Shown here in pieces: positions 39,201-47,616 of a stretch of 64,000 nucleotides of DNA (the stretch's first letter is position 1; every line of letters starts with the position of its first letter). A program made the translations under genes and the position numbers. This DNA is from Ligula intestinalis (Eukaryota; Platyhelminthes; Cestoda; Diphyllobothriidea; Diphyllobothriidae), in contig JAYGXS010000004.1 of NCBI GenBank assembly GCA_036362985.1, forward strand, positions 1,405,959-1,469,958, in the 5' to 3' direction. The notes below the pieces were generated by a model. The model worked only from the letters and a program-made list of their open reading frames with translations. It ran no database searches and had not been told where the DNA came from.

Positions 39201-42200
39201 CAAAGGTTGAATGATACTAGCAGGTACTAACTGAGCTGGGACGAGCTGAAGAAACTGGCTGGAAATGCCAGGCAGATGAGCTTGGTGGACACCTGGATGG
39301 AAAGGTTGATTGCTGTTGAAGAGTAGCTAGCTGTCCGGTTAGTTGCACAATCACAGATTTCAGGTGTGAGAGAGGAGAAAGATGAGGAACAGTAGAAGTT
39401 GGAAGTACGGCAACTGGTAGTTTGGCAAAGCCATTAATCTCCATCAACCGTTTGCCCATTTGGGTGAGTTGTGCAGCAGTGATTGAGTCAGAAGCAGGCG
39501 CCAAGATGTGCTGAATTGCTGGCGAAAAGCTGTTCATTGTCAAAACCTAACTTTATTGTCGATTTGGAAGAATAAGGTGTTCGTCAAGAGTCTCTAATTA
39601 TCGAGAACTAGTGGCTCTCTCGATATCGGAAGCATCCCAAAATCACAAGTCTGGGAACACGGAATGAATTTGAACAACTGTACTGAGCTCAAGTAGCTCT
39701 GCAGTAGCCTCTGCAAGCACCCTGTACAATAACCAGCAAAAGTGAAAAAAATCAAGTTTTTGCTGCGTGATAAATGCTCCAGTGGCTGCCACCGATCAGT
39801 TGAGGCGGCAGTATCGATTACTTTCGAGCGTACGCGCGGTGAGTTGACATCGAGCGTGCGAAAGAACAATAGCGCGCAGCAAGCGAGGCTTGGCTAAGGA
39901 AAAAGGTAGTCTGAGCCAGCGTAGTTGCTCTGGACACCCGATTCCTACAGGCTTATGGGAAAATAAACACACAATTCCATAGTCTGCCTTCTGACTGTCT
40001 ATCTTGTGCTCTTCTTACAGGTCCAGGCTTGGTGTTTGTGGTCTACCCGGAGGCCATTAACCAAATGCCGCTGCCTGTCCTCTGGTCGGTGTTCTTCTTC
40101 CTCATGCTGGTCACTTTGGGCTTGGGCAGCCAATTCCCCCTGGTGGAAACCCTGCTCTCCACAATTCAGGAAGAGGGTCGCCATTTTGGTTACCTGCAGA
40201 CAAGAACATCGCAGATCATATTCCGGTGAGCCTGACCTGTGCCGTATTTCCCAGTCTCGTCTCCTCTTCATCCTCTTCTTCTTCCCACTCCATCATATTC
40301 CCATACATCATAGGCCATAACTCCAAATGGTCCTCCACTGTGCTAATGTAGCTTTTGTTTGATCGCTTGGCAACAGTAGCTTATCTAGGCCCACCCATTA
40401 GTCCTTACTCGCTGCATGCTTTCCTGCGAAAGTGGTGGTTATAGGGTTTTACGGGTGGGAAATTAGGACACGCAGTGGATTATACTTTAATACATACTAA
40501 ATGCATTTTTATTTTACTGTATTCTGAAGTGTTGTCAATTTATATATATATATATTTATATATATAGATTTTCCTAATCTGTATTATCGTTTAACTTATT
40601 GCGGAAAAACTCAATTAAAAAATTACTTGTTTCTTTAATTGCCCGAAAAATTGAAATGTTGGTTAGGATGTCGTCTACTTCAATTTACCTAAGGTCCAAC
40701 TTACCGTTCTGGAGTTAGGTTAATATAGTCCGCAGCGCGAAGCGCCGCACACACCTTCAATTTTTCCTGCGGAACAACTTACTTTAGCGGCCGCGGGAAG
40801 CAACTTCGACTGCATTTTTTCAATTTACACATACTACTAAAAAATTCCTTCGCTGCCTATACTATTTCCCAACTCCCTAAAACGTTATAACCACCGTTTT
40901 TGCAGGGCAAAATGCTGGGACTCAGGATCTATGAGTGGGCCTACATAAGCTACTTTTGCCGATCTCTTTGCTGACGACTCATGGTGGAGCCGCCTGAAGA
41001 AATGCATTAATAATGAAAAATCAACTTGCTCATTTTCAGGAGGTCGAATTTCCGCCTAACCAGACACTCTGGAATTTATATTTGTTAGTGCTAGGATAGT
41101 ATCACCTATACAAAATTATTTTAGCATAAAAGGCAAAGCAAATTTACAATTTGGGCGGATAAATGCCCAAATTTATAATAATGGCAAATTCGTAATTTGC
41201 AATGGCAAAAGTTGGCGATGCTTTGCAATTGAGGGTGAACTTGAAAAAAGGCAGTTCAAAAATCCCACAACGAAAATGGAAGCAAAGTTCAACGTGCCCG
41301 TATTTTCAAAAAGCGTGCAGTAGAAAACAAACTGCTTAGGAAAACAGGATAGATGAGTAGAGTAGGTTTATAATACAATAGCCGTTCCGAATGTTATAAT
41401 TTTATTTGTGTATAATTCGTCAATGTGCATAAGATACAATCTCGCGAAGAAGCATCAGTTTACGTAAGGCCCCGACAACTCAGGGGCCAAAATGGAATGC
41501 TGTCGATGGTTAGTAGCCAATGAAACTGGAGCAATTTAGACTGAGTTTGTATGACTGACGATTTATAGGAATCTCCTAAATTCCCGGTGGTCCTTTCTCG
41601 GAGTCATTTAGAAAGCTGGAGTCACCTAAAAATCAACAAGCAATTTTCAGGAGGTGAAATTTCCGCTTAACCAAACACTTGTTTGATTATGTCAGCCAAT
41701 GGGATTTGTTCTAACAATTCCTTTGCTCTTAAGGCTTTCTTTTAAGTCTTTTTACATTCTCACAGCCTTTTCTTAGAATGGATTGACTCCATTTTCTATT
41801 GTGCACCTATCGCGCATAAAAAAGAGCATTAATCCTGCATTAAACCTTCCACCACGAATTCCGTACGAAACTTGCGGTGCGAGACATTTTCCATCGGGCG
41901 GCCCTGTGGTGAGCCTCTTTTAACATTTTCAAGAATTTTTTGTAAACGTATTGAACAGGGAATGGGCCTTAGGGTATCATCGATTGGTAGGCGCCTGCTT
42001 TATGCCTGACGGTCGTTTTCCAAGATCACTGGAGAGAGGATGCAATTTGGGAAATTTATTAAGCTCTCAAGGAAAAATAAATAAGGCGATTTTTTTGTCA
42101 GTGTCTTTATCAGATCAACCCCTCGAACTGATTACAATTGTGCCGTGGTAGTACTCGACGTCAGAGTTTTTGTTGCCACGTCGGTTACAGGCTGGTTTCG

Positions 42201-45200
42201 GGCTCACTATGCTTACTTATTGTATACTTATACTGCCTACTTACTTCCTATTAGTAAGCATGGTTTTCTCTCTACAATTATACGGCACAGTTCATTCACA
42301 GGCCACCCCCCACACCGAAATCCTTATGCCATGGGGTTTCTTTTAGTTTTATCGGTTTTAGTTTCGTTTCAGATTTCTGTATTTCTTAGTTTAGGTTTAG
42401 CATATTTTGATTTTATTGTTTGGCAAAATGTAGTTTTGTTTGGTTTAACTTACCGCAATATCTGTCCAAATGCAAGGGAAACTGTTGTGAGTTTTCAAAA
42501 AATGGCGACAAAGCCTATCTGGTGTGGTTTTACTTTTAGCTCTTTAATCCTATACAACTCAATAAACTGATGCAGATTTTGGTACTGAGTCGATATGCGA
42601 TTGAATCCAATTCGAGGGAACTATTGGACGGTTCTTGTTTCCTGTTAGGTGCATTCCTCATTTTAACTATCGCACGTCAAACATTAGGTTACTTGATTAA
42701 CTATTCCTACTATTTTCTACTTTTACACGTTCTACTTTTTAGTTAGTTATTCTGCTTCTGATATGCCCCACCCATTTAACCCTACCACCACCGATCCCGT
42801 ATCACAGAATGCAGGGATTTCGGCTTGTTTCAGTGTGCCCAAAACCATACTTTTGCCGTCTCATCTAATTATCTCATCGAATTATCGGTAGGCTCGTCAC
42901 ATCCTGCACAGCTTACCTTTATGACCGCCGAAATTGATCTGTCGTCACGCAAGCGTTAAATATTGAACGCAGACTATTGAGAACATCACTGTGGAGCGCA
43001 GGTCATGGTTAGGGTAATTCGCACTGTTAGATCTTCCATCCCCCACAAGATAGGTGATAACCCCTAACTTGCCTTCTGGGCACAAGCATACATTTGGGCT
43101 GCGTCGCGGTCGAGGCTATTAGACAAAATTTAACTCCGCAACATACGCAGTCAAACGTTTGTCTCATTTGAGATGAAAATTCAACGAGCTGTGAGAGCTG
43201 ATTTTTCCTTTACAGCTTGGCATTATTTGACTGTTTCCGCAAGCGCGATCGCAGCCCTGTTTTGCCTACGCGAGTCCAACATGTCTCTGCCATCGTGGGT
43301 AGGTGACTATATCGCAGGGGGTAAGTAAGTTTAGCACTTGTGACTGATTTTCAGACTATGGCTGCTTAGGAGAGAAGAAGTCGCTGGAGTACAGAATAGG
43401 TGGTGTAGTTTCCTGGATACAGAGAAACGGAGAATACACAGAGAGAAGTTTGACTTCGGAGCGCACGACAAGCCAGGAAGCCAGTCGGGGCCTAAGTGAG
43501 GATATAGCAGCAGGATTGCCAACGGCCAGCGTGAGCAGTCATTGGCTGGGTCGGCCTTGTAGGTTTTTGGCCAGACAGTCTGCGCCGGTGACGTGTGCAT
43601 GCGTGTTATTCGTTGCCGGGCCCGGGGGCAGCTTTGCGGCATCTGTGTTTGGCTGCTCACAGGCGTCGAGAACAACGACTGTGAGCTTCGGCAGAGTTCA
43701 CTTCGACGCGAACTAGTCACGACAACTACCGTAGTGTTGAACACGTGATTTGTTTGTCCATGTCCCGAGTCGGGTGCACATGAGGGCCCACGGATGCCCG
43801 TTGACAGTGGTACACGCGCGTGAGATGGCACTAGTTCGTGGGCGCAGACGGGACCCAACGCGGCTGGGCAAGAGGGGCTTCCCATCAGGCCTGGGGAGTG
43901 ATCGTGCAGTCAACTGAGAAAAAGGCGCAGGAGAAAGGGTCATTTGGGTTGCTACATCATCTGTTTGCGTTGTTTAAGTAGACGTAGAAGGTCTGTGAGA
44001 AGGCAGTAACAAATATGTTTCCTCGTACTCAGGCAAGGTCGATACCATCCAACATTATTGAGCTTAAAAACTTGACGCAGAACAGTGTTCCTCTCTGGAG
44101 TATTTCTAGTGAACTTACCGTAGAATGTACATGTTCAGAGGTTTGTTTGTAAGTTAAATTATATTTTTTCTGGACAAAGCCACCATGTGCTGAGTTCTAG
44201 CTATAAGAGGTGCATTTAAAGGTGTAACGATGACAGGAATATCAGTAATAGTCCACATTTCGAGTCTTGTTGATTGCAAGAACATGGGCGTTCGTCCTTG
44301 CCTCCTTGCCTTTCGTTTACGGTTCTTTTGACAAATAACGTTCTGGGTAGACAGCCACGAACCGTACACAGCAAAAGGATATCTCTGTGAGTTACAGGCA
44401 TATTCCACGTTTCCTGTTGGCTCCTATGACAACTTAGGAAAACCGAGATATAATATGATCAGAGAACTGTTCCTTTTTCTACCTCAGAAAGCTTATCCGG
44501 CTAGGGGAGGTGACTAGCATGGAGGCGTTCAATAATAATAAAGATTGTTCACGAAAAGTCTAGGCATAAGTCAACCGGGCGACCCACGCTTCCAGTACAT
44601 TCCTGGGACTTCACTTTTAAGACGTATGCATTATTTTACGCTGATCCACTGCTAGATAACAGCAGGATAAAGATACGAAAAGGAGCATTTGGGAGACTTG
44701 CAAAGTTAGGCAGGAACTGTTGCCATTTTGACGTAATTTTTTCATGTGTAAAGTTGACTGCAAGGCAGGAGTATGGAATATAGTACAGTTATGTTCGATA
44801 TTCGTAAACCGATCCAAGGTGAATTTTTATTCAGTTGGCCACGGGGAGAGCAGAGAGTTTTGATTCTGGATGCTAAATACGCTGACTTATCTGTAATTAT
44901 GACGTCATTCTGCGGACTGGGATCAATAAACTATTGGAAATGGAGATGGACTTGCTCAGTGAACCTTCATGGATGTTTAGCTTAGTTGTGCCCCCAGATC
45001 AGACAGCATCGCAATCGATGTAGTGACTAATTTTAGTCACAAAAATGAGAGTTGCGGGTATCTCTCTTGCTATATGTAATTAACTCAGCCTGAAAATTCT
45101 GGGGTGATATAACCAGTTGCTTTTTATACATGGACATCCTTTAGGGTCTGCCTCTGTAGTTTCAACTTCTTGGTTGCCCTTCCAATGGTCTGCAATGGTG

Positions 45201-47616
45201 GGGTGTACCTGTTCAATCTCGTCGATATGGCTCTGGCGGGTTATCCCCTGCTTTTCATCTGTCTTGCTGAGGTCTTAGTCATTTGCTATGTTTATGGTGA
45301 GTCCCTTTTTCGCAAAACTTGGTAAAAAAATTAATGATACCTTGCTACTAACGTTGACACATAGATTGTACATTTTTGTGATACACAAACTTCCCCAACG
45401 AAGTAAACGTGCTCTTGGAACTATGTGCTCTTGTAATATTTGAATCTCTATTTCAGGTAGGTTTTTGAGCATAAACTGCCTTTGTTTTTGTTTGAAAATT
45501 ACAGGTCTCAACCAATTCAGGCGGGACATCGAATTGATGACGACTGTTCGGCCTAACTGGTACTGGCGCATCACTTGGCTAGCTGTCACTCCGGTCACAG
45601 TTACTGGACTGATAATCTTCAAAATTATCAAAGAGAAACCTTTTGAGCTGGACGGATACGTTTACCCGCAGTGGGCACAAGTCTTGGGCTGGCTGATCAG
45701 CGTTTGCCCCATCGTCTGCATCCCAGTCTGGTTTATCTTCAAGTTCTGTCGTGAAGGTGGATGGATAGTGAGTTCAAAGTCAGCAGCAGTATTTATAGTA
45801 ATACTGATTTAAACTTTGTGTGAAATACACTTATGGCGTCATTATGACGAGTAGCCGTAGTGGAAACAATAGCAGAAACCATAGGTAGACAGGTAGTAAC
45901 AGCGTTGCTTTAGGACTGAGAATTGTAGTGACGGTATTTCAATTACCAGTTACATTAGTAATATTGGCAGATGTGTTGGTAGTGAAGTCACTTTAAGTCA
46001 CTGTATTAAGGGAAGAAGGCTTTCACCCTTGAGCTCCCTATTCATAACCAAAAATCGCAAAATAGTTCCACCATAACAATAGCAAATAATACAAATGTAC
46101 AAATGCAGGCTTGACATCAGCGATGTTAAGCCTACATGAGTTTCATTAATTATATAAATAGCAGTTGAGAAGAAGCGACCGTGATCAATGGGACAAGAAT
46201 TATACACCCCTGACGTTGCGGATTCCGTCGTGGATTCATCCTTAAGGTGTTATTAACATGAGTAGTCGTAATTGAACTGGCAGCGGGAGTAACAAAAAGA
46301 GGTGTAGTACAGTATCCGCTCTGCCAGCACTGATAATAAGGGTCAACACATAATGAGCAATGCCAAGACTTACATTTATAGTAGCAACACTAGTAGTGAT
46401 ACTGATTGATCCACAGGGGCATTAATAGCAAAATTAGTAGCATTCCTATGCTTAATATTGGCAATGGTTATGTCATTAGGATTATCAGCGGAAGTACCAT
46501 GCTATTGTACGGGGGTATATTTGAAGGCTTATTGGCACAAAATTTCCTTGATGCTCCTATTAATGTACTGTAACAATTCCATNNNNNNNNNNCCCACAAA
46601 TTAACTCTCTTACTCCGATAAACGGACCTCACGCCACGCGTAACTCCTCCAAGATAATTTCACCAGATAATTACACTTCGAGGGCACTATTGATGATCAT
46701 CACGGGTTACTTCGTTGTCACCAACTTGTCGGTAGACTATGCAGTCTGATTAAAGCACCATTTCCAAATTTTGCAAACTGTTCTCCATTTTGCAACCCTG
46801 TGAGTGGTTTTCGAGGTCGCGGTTGATGGTCATCGCATATTCTTACGTTAAATAATAATAATAATAAGGTTTATTTGTCGATTGACTCTGCAGTCTGGTG
46901 GGTTGTATCTCGGTGATGTGGCCTTGACTTCTACTGTCTCCGGTTTTTTTGACCCTGTTGTCCCCGAAGACTCCTTCTTATCTCACCGCCATGATGCTAT
47001 ATGACCTTTTCCGCGACAATGAGCGTTCAGAAACCTCAACACCATGATCCCATCTAACTGCACCATAAAATATCAAGCTAAGCAGTTTTTTCGCTTACGT
47101 TTTGTTTGGAAATCGGTGGCTCGCTGAACTCTGCCAGCGATGTAAGACTTTTTTGCTGCCTTGTGACTATTTTATCAGAGAGTTCGCTGTCATTTAGATC
47201 TGAATTGCTGTCTTACTACGCGTAACATAGTTTTTCTTCCTCTTTTTGTACAGTTGATTACGCGCAGCTGTGATTACCAACCTTGTATTTTTTCTTTTTA
47301 CGACAGTAACAAGTTTGTAATGAAAGGACCCCTTGGACTTGAAATATACCATTTATTTATCAAGAAAATCTGTCTTCTTGATTCGCCACTTAACCGTGTT
47401 TGTCATAGGGTGCAGTCACCTTGGCCGGTCGTCGCCAAGTATAATTTGTTGCCTGCAATCCTGACGCCAACACTATGGGAAAAATTCGCCTCAGTTTTCA
47501 AGACAGTCTTGGCTGCTACAAGAGATGAAGGAAATTCGTGCGACTTAAACCAAATGCATAACCTCGATTCAGACCAAAAAGTACAATCGTTAGTTTACCC
47601 TTACTTTAGTTGCTAA
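21121..47616 (+). CDS. SLC6-family Na+/Cl- coupled neurotransmitter/amino-acid transporter (spliced, 11 visible exons)
   Basis: Plasma-membrane symporter that couples inward Na+ and Cl- gradients to uptake of a small amine or amino acid. Exons: 21121-21289, 22802-22933, 25016-25180, 25872-25932, 27966-28098, 31673-31911, 33474-33598, 40021-40225, 45145-45296, 45505-45767, 47254-47616. All junctions have AG/GT borders and matching phases, and the joined frame is 2007 nt including stop. All 12 transmembrane segments are recognisable. Conserved SLC6 signatures are [10 protein letters not shown] (TM1), QLFFS and SSYNKF (TM6), INCATS (TM7) and [12 protein letters not shown] (TM8 entrance). Gly replaces the amine-binding Asp in TM1, which argues for an amino-acid-type substrate; the context GQFAS-GP-S-W and SSYNKF is closest to glycine transporters from memory. 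The start-codon exon was not found: 21121 begins in phase 0 behind a good acceptor, and no upstream exon is convincing. Substrate is inference; family membership is near certain. Confidence 0.96.
21850..21995. repeat. Repeat shared with 27140-27285
   Basis: CGACGGTGGGAAACATTTGC and TGGTGTC-like words through AATGTGTTAG match the second site at about 80 percent by eye. Lies inside the first SLC6 intron. Confidence 0.5.
22802..22933 (+). CDS. SLC6 exon: end of TM1 loop and TM2
   Basis: The acceptor TCTAG at 22797-22801 continues the split Gly codon of the GGGAF motif. The exon encodes TM2 (FLIPYILTM...GLPIFFMEF) and the intracellular loop [12 protein letters not shown]. The Tyr of FLIPY matches the TM2 Tyr that binds chloride in SLC6 proteins. 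Donor GTTTGA is weak apart from the GT, but the phase-1 exit (AAA G) joins exactly to GT ATC GGC at 25016. A decayed copy of this exon lies about 1 kb downstream at 23793-23880. Confidence 0.96.
23793..23880 (+). pseudogene. Degenerate duplicate of the SLC6 TM2 exon
   Basis: The segment reads ATGGCGG-AGCGGCC-ATGGGGCTTCCG and translates as [14 protein letters not shown], nearly the same as [14 protein letters not shown] of the true exon at 22802. It then runs into an in-frame TAA where part of the exon has been deleted. The 3' words (AGTCCACTTTT) are still shared. No usable acceptor is left. Similarity continues into the following intron (22934-23640 against 23881-24670), so this is a local tandem duplication of exon plus intron, now broken. 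Confidence 0.85.
25016..25180 (+). CDS. SLC6 exon: TM3 and extracellular loop 2 with paired cysteines
   Basis: The acceptor TTTTAAG (25009-25015) is followed by GT ATC GGC, completing the split Gly. Encodes TM3 with [14 protein letters not shown]; its YYN motif holds the substrate-site Tyr of the family. Extracellular loop 2 follows, with [16 protein letters not shown]. Its two cysteines correspond to the conserved loop-2 disulfide of eukaryotic SLC6 transporters. Donor GTAAGA, phase 1. Confidence 0.96.
25872..25932 (+). CDS. SLC6 short exon: glycosylated part of extracellular loop 2
   Basis: Only 61 nt, between acceptor TTTAG and donor GTGAGT. It encodes a Ser/Thr-rich stretch, [20 protein letters not shown], containing two overlapping N-glycosylation sequons (NST and NTS), as expected for this loop. 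SEYY is the usual run-in to the next conserved block. Phase in 1, phase out 2 (GA + C gives Asp). Confidence 0.93.
26340..26520. repeat. Two-unit tandem repeat in an SLC6 intron
   Basis: ACCAGTAATCAGC...AAAATC-ATTGACTG occurs at about 26366 and again at about 26474, a period near 108 bp, with GACTGACTGACT-like short repetition between. Confidence 0.55.
27140..27285. repeat. Repeat shared with 21850-21995
   Basis: Same word order as the copy in the first intron. It falls within a 170-codon open frame (26986-27498) that looks fortuitous. Confidence 0.5.
27966..28098 (+). CDS. SLC6 exon: end of loop 2 and TM4
   Basis: Follows a long T-rich tract ending TTTTTAG. Encodes [18 protein letters not shown] and then TM4 ([16 protein letters not shown]) with KGVKSLGK. 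The SSGI motif, W-L-LCLLLAW and KG-KS-GK are SLC6 hallmarks. Donor GTATGC, phase 0. Confidence 0.96.
28220..28620. repeat. TTTAG-rich dispersed repeat
   Basis: T-rich AGTTTAAG/TTTAGTTTAG tract, then TTACTGTTTTCTAC-like sequence and a CCCCCAGCACCACCGTTCCC block. Same order as at 42340-42850. Confidence 0.5.
28621..28850. repeat. SINE pieces in opposite orientations
   Basis: 28640-28700 is the inverted body of the SINE family (GGCCTTCATCAGC). 28759-28846 is a plus-strand tRNA-like head with TCAATGGTTAGGACG and GAGTTCGAAACTTGG. Confidence 0.5.
29415..29580 (-). mobile_element. Penelope-like element fragment: endonuclease piece
   Basis: The minus strand reads [20 protein letters not shown] and HVFNFDAV, matching the same region of the copy at 36.6-37.7 kb (DNA words GTCGTGCC, TGACTTTGGGTCC). 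Short and stop-interrupted. Confidence 0.7.
29756..30356 (+). mobile_element. Non-LTR retrotransposon (CR1/Jockey-like) RT C-terminal fragment
   Basis: An open frame of about 196 codons ends at the stop 30354-30356. It reads [15 protein letters not shown], then [12 protein letters not shown], then [20 protein letters not shown] and AFKRNLDLH, the typical end of CR1/Jockey/Rex polymerases (thumb and C-terminus). Palm motifs are absent, so it is a 5'-truncated insertion in the SLC6 intron. A second decayed piece ([14 protein letters not shown]) sits at about 30508-30560. Confidence 0.88.
31330..31423 (-). repeat. tRNA-derived SINE fragment
   Basis: The minus strand has box-B-like GGTTGCGAGTGCGAACC with a tRNA-like flank and a CTCAATGACTAGG arm. 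Confidence 0.45.
31673..31911 (+). CDS. SLC6 exon: TM5, extracellular loop 3 and TM6
   Basis: Acceptor CGCCAG; first codons are A-S-Y-F-T-A. Encodes TM5 ([19 protein letters not shown]), loop 3 ([17 protein letters not shown]) and TM6 with [18 protein letters not shown] and [10 protein letters not shown]. Gln and Ser of QLFFS match two chloride ligands. The unwound TM6 segment reads Gly-Cys-Cys-Asn-Gly, unlike the sequences I know from GABA, glycine or amine transporters. Donor GTGAGT, phase 2 (CG + G gives Arg). Confidence 0.96.
32205..32358 (+). repeat. tRNA-derived SINE
   Basis: Box-A-like TGGCCCAATGTTTAGAGC, then TTCTAACCAACAAG (anticodon-arm-like), GGGTTCGTGCCTCGG (box-B-like), and a body GGCTGGCTGATGAAGGCTAC...GGAAATGGTCATTTCGG. 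The clearest copy of the family here. Confidence 0.65.
32432..32473 (-). ncRNA. Hammerhead-ribozyme-like motif, left arm
   Basis: Minus strand in order: GTCT, CTGATGA, TGAATCCGCGACAGATTTC, GAAA, CGTC, AGGC. GTCT and AGGC can pair (with one G-U) as stem I either side of the GTC cleavage triplet. GAATC pairs with GATTTC with one bulge as stem II. Stem III reduces to the self-complementary ACGT. Both core boxes are intact. Such minimal, dimer-forming hammerheads are known from Penelope elements. Confidence 0.6.
32873..32914 (+). ncRNA. Hammerhead-ribozyme-like motif, right arm
   Basis: Plus strand in order: GTCT, CTGATGA, TGAATCCACGACAAATTTC, GAAA, CGTC, AGGC. Core boxes are intact and identical to the left arm. 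Stem II is weaker, because the bottom C-G pair is lost. Confidence 0.55.
33195..33330 (-). repeat. Possible decayed SINE
   Basis: CCAGTTTTATTAGTCGTCATC recalls the inverted SINE body (compare 62320), followed by a weak tRNA-like half. Low certainty. Confidence 0.35.
33474..33598 (+). CDS. SLC6 exon: TM7
   Basis: Acceptor CTTTTAG; the first base completes the split Arg. Encodes [18 protein letters not shown] and [18 protein letters not shown]. Asn and Ser of INCATS are the TM7 ion ligands (Na1 and Cl-) in the family. Ends in DVATS plus the first base of Gly; donor GTAGAC, phase 1. Confidence 0.96.
33828..34515. mobile_element. Foldback element FB1, partial copy
   Basis: Has both inner halves (CCAGCTTTTTAACGGG..., CTTCCTCAAACCGTAGGC, CCTTAAACAGGATGTACAC) but lacks the two outer ends. 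Inserted in the SLC6 intron after the TM7 exon. Confidence 0.7.
34516..35880. other. Unassigned intron sequence
   Basis: 35100-35880 is GC-richer than its surroundings, with frames on both strands but no recognised family. The 114-codon frame at 34631-34975 has no family features. Confidence 0.4.
35885..36545. repeat. Unclassified dispersed repeat FX, copy 1
   Basis: Shares AAGCCATGCC/CTTGGTTTCCGCCCT, TACTGCTGCTA and TACTACGAGTGCT with 62590-63110, and CATATGCCCAAGAGC, TGTCTACCTCACTCTAAA and GTGTTAAGT with 37710-37960. Confidence 0.6.
36565..37710 (-). mobile_element. Penelope-like element with repetitive C-terminal tail
   Basis: Minus strand from 37710 downward. The linker comes first ([18 protein letters not shown], then a frameshifted region). 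[19 protein letters not shown] and [20 protein letters not shown] follow, carrying the GIY-like VIY, the paired cysteines and the YIG-like YVG of the endonuclease. The C-terminal half is next, then the stretch [19 protein letters not shown]. The last frame (37047-36565, 160 codons) runs on into a Thr/Asn-rich tail with NTQGADTN and [13 protein letters not shown] repeats. RT is missing. Confidence 0.85.
37710..37960. repeat. Unclassified dispersed repeat FX, copy 2
   Basis: Collinear with 35885-36140 (CATATGCCCAAGAGC, GCGCAAATGTCTACCTCACT, GAACCGGTGA, GCCAAAAC-CCGTCTA). It is split from copy 1 by the Penelope insertion at 36.6-37.7 kb. Confidence 0.65.
38640..39560 (-). mobile_element. Gypsy-type LTR retrotransposon fragment: gag end and protease region
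   Basis: Minus strand. The frame 39543-39217 reads [18 protein letters not shown] and [17 protein letters not shown], the end of flatworm Gypsy gag. It is followed by [15 protein letters not shown] (39080-39030), the usual entry to the aspartic protease, whose DTG site is lost by frameshift. Then [20 protein letters not shown] and [13 protein letters not shown], the segment just before the RT. No LTRs were seen. Heavily decayed; lies in the intron before the TM8 exon. Confidence 0.7.
40021..40225 (+). CDS. SLC6 exon: extracellular loop 4 and TM8
   Basis: Acceptor TCTTACAG, then GT CCA GGC completes [12 protein letters not shown], followed by [17 protein letters not shown] and TM8 ([17 protein letters not shown]). 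In most relatives this TM8 motif is LGLDSQF or LGLDT; here the Asp that helps form the second sodium site is Gly. The following loop [16 protein letters not shown] is slightly longer than usual. Donor GTGAGC, phase 2. Confidence 0.95.
40376..40953. mobile_element. Terminal-inverted-repeat element TIR-A, copy 2 (578 bp)
   Basis: Left GTAGCTTATCTAGGCCCAC and right GTGGGCCTACATAAGCTAC are near-perfect inverted ends. The interior matches 7014-7574 in reverse (GGTAAGTTGGACC, AATGCATTTTTATTTTACTG). Contains an (AT)n tract at 40541-40566. Starts about 150 bp after the TM8 exon. Confidence 0.75.
40954..42330. other. Unassigned intron sequence
   Basis: Two short related stretches, AACTTGCTCATTTTCAGGAGG at 41023 and ACAAGCAATTTTCAGGAGG at 41636, each run into GAATTTCCGC or GAAATTTCCGC. 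No gene. Confidence 0.4.
42335..42860. repeat. TTTAG-rich dispersed repeat
   Basis: TTTTAGTTTTATCGGTTTTAG tract, then TCCTACTATTTTCTAC, GATATGCCCCACCC and CACCACCGATCCCGTA, in the same order as near 16640 and 28540. Confidence 0.55.
42861..45144. other. Unassigned intron sequence
   Basis: GC-rich block at 43440-43920 with long frames on both strands but no recognised protein. An exon-like segment at 43216-43298 was rejected on splice phase. Confidence 0.4.
45145..45296 (+). CDS. SLC6 exon: TM9 and TM10
   Basis: Acceptor CCTTTAG; the first base completes the split Arg. Encodes TM9 ([15 protein letters not shown]), the conserved [11 protein letters not shown] turn, and TM10 ([20 protein letters not shown]). 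Donor GTGAGT, phase 1. Followed by a short intron of 208 bp. Confidence 0.95.
45505..45767 (+). CDS. SLC6 exon: TM11 and TM12
   Basis: Acceptor AATTACAG, then GT CTC AAC. Encodes [24 protein letters not shown]11 ([17 protein letters not shown]), the extracellular [15 protein letters not shown] segment and TM12 ([18 protein letters not shown]), then [11 protein letters not shown]. These match the family layout N-F--DIE-M--RPN-YWR and YVYP-WA--LGW. Donor GTGAGT in phase 0. Without splicing, the frame continues only 14 more codons to a stop at 45810-45812. Confidence 0.95.
46209..46246 (-). ncRNA. Decayed hammerhead-like motif
   Basis: The minus strand has GATGAATCCACGACGGAATC then CGCAACGTCAGG. 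The hairpin loop ACGAC is kept, but CTGATGA has become AAGGATGA and GAAA is GCAA. Flanked by TGGGACAAG, as in the palindrome arms. Confidence 0.4.
46250..46580. other. Unassigned, purine/TAG-rich intron sequence
   Basis: Many GTAGTA/AATAGCA-like words; no gene. Confidence 0.4.
46583..46592. other. Assembly gap (10 N)
   Basis: Ten N in the intron before the proposed terminal SLC6 exon. Real gap length is unknown, so an exon or repeat could be missing here. Confidence 0.99.
47254..47616 (+). CDS. Probable SLC6 terminal exon: cytoplasmic C-terminal tail
   Basis: A very strong pyrimidine tract and TACAG acceptor at 47231-47253 open directly into a phase-0 frame of 120 codons ending at TAA 47614-47616, the phase required by the preceding exon. 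The tail is not recognisable by similarity, as is common for SLC6 C-termini. It contains [14 protein letters not shown], faintly like the membrane-proximal tail motif (G-T-W-R-K) of relatives. It ends PYFSC, which does not look like a canonical PDZ ligand. Assignment rests on acceptor strength, phase and an open frame. Confidence 0.55.
   Translation: MITRSCDYQPCIFSFYDSNKFVMKGPLGLEIYHLFIKKICLLDSPLNRVCHRVQSPWPVVAKYNLLPAILTPTLWEKFASVFKTVLAATRDEGNSCDLNQMHNLDSDQKVQSLVYPYFSC

Noticed and set aside
42145..42570. 141-codon hydrophobic frame
   Set aside because: Overlaps the TTTAG-rich dispersed repeat; T-rich composition alone gives the hydrophobic look.
43216..43298. Exon-like segment with acceptor TTTACAG and donor GTAGGT between the TM8 and TM9 exons of the SLC6 gene
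   Set aside because: Its length (83 nt) would change the phase from 2 to 1, while the next exon needs phase 2. The TM8-TM9 loop is already complete without it.
43331..43885. 184-codon minus-strand frame
   Set aside because: GC-rich block open in several frames, with Ser/Pro-rich composition and no recognisable domain.
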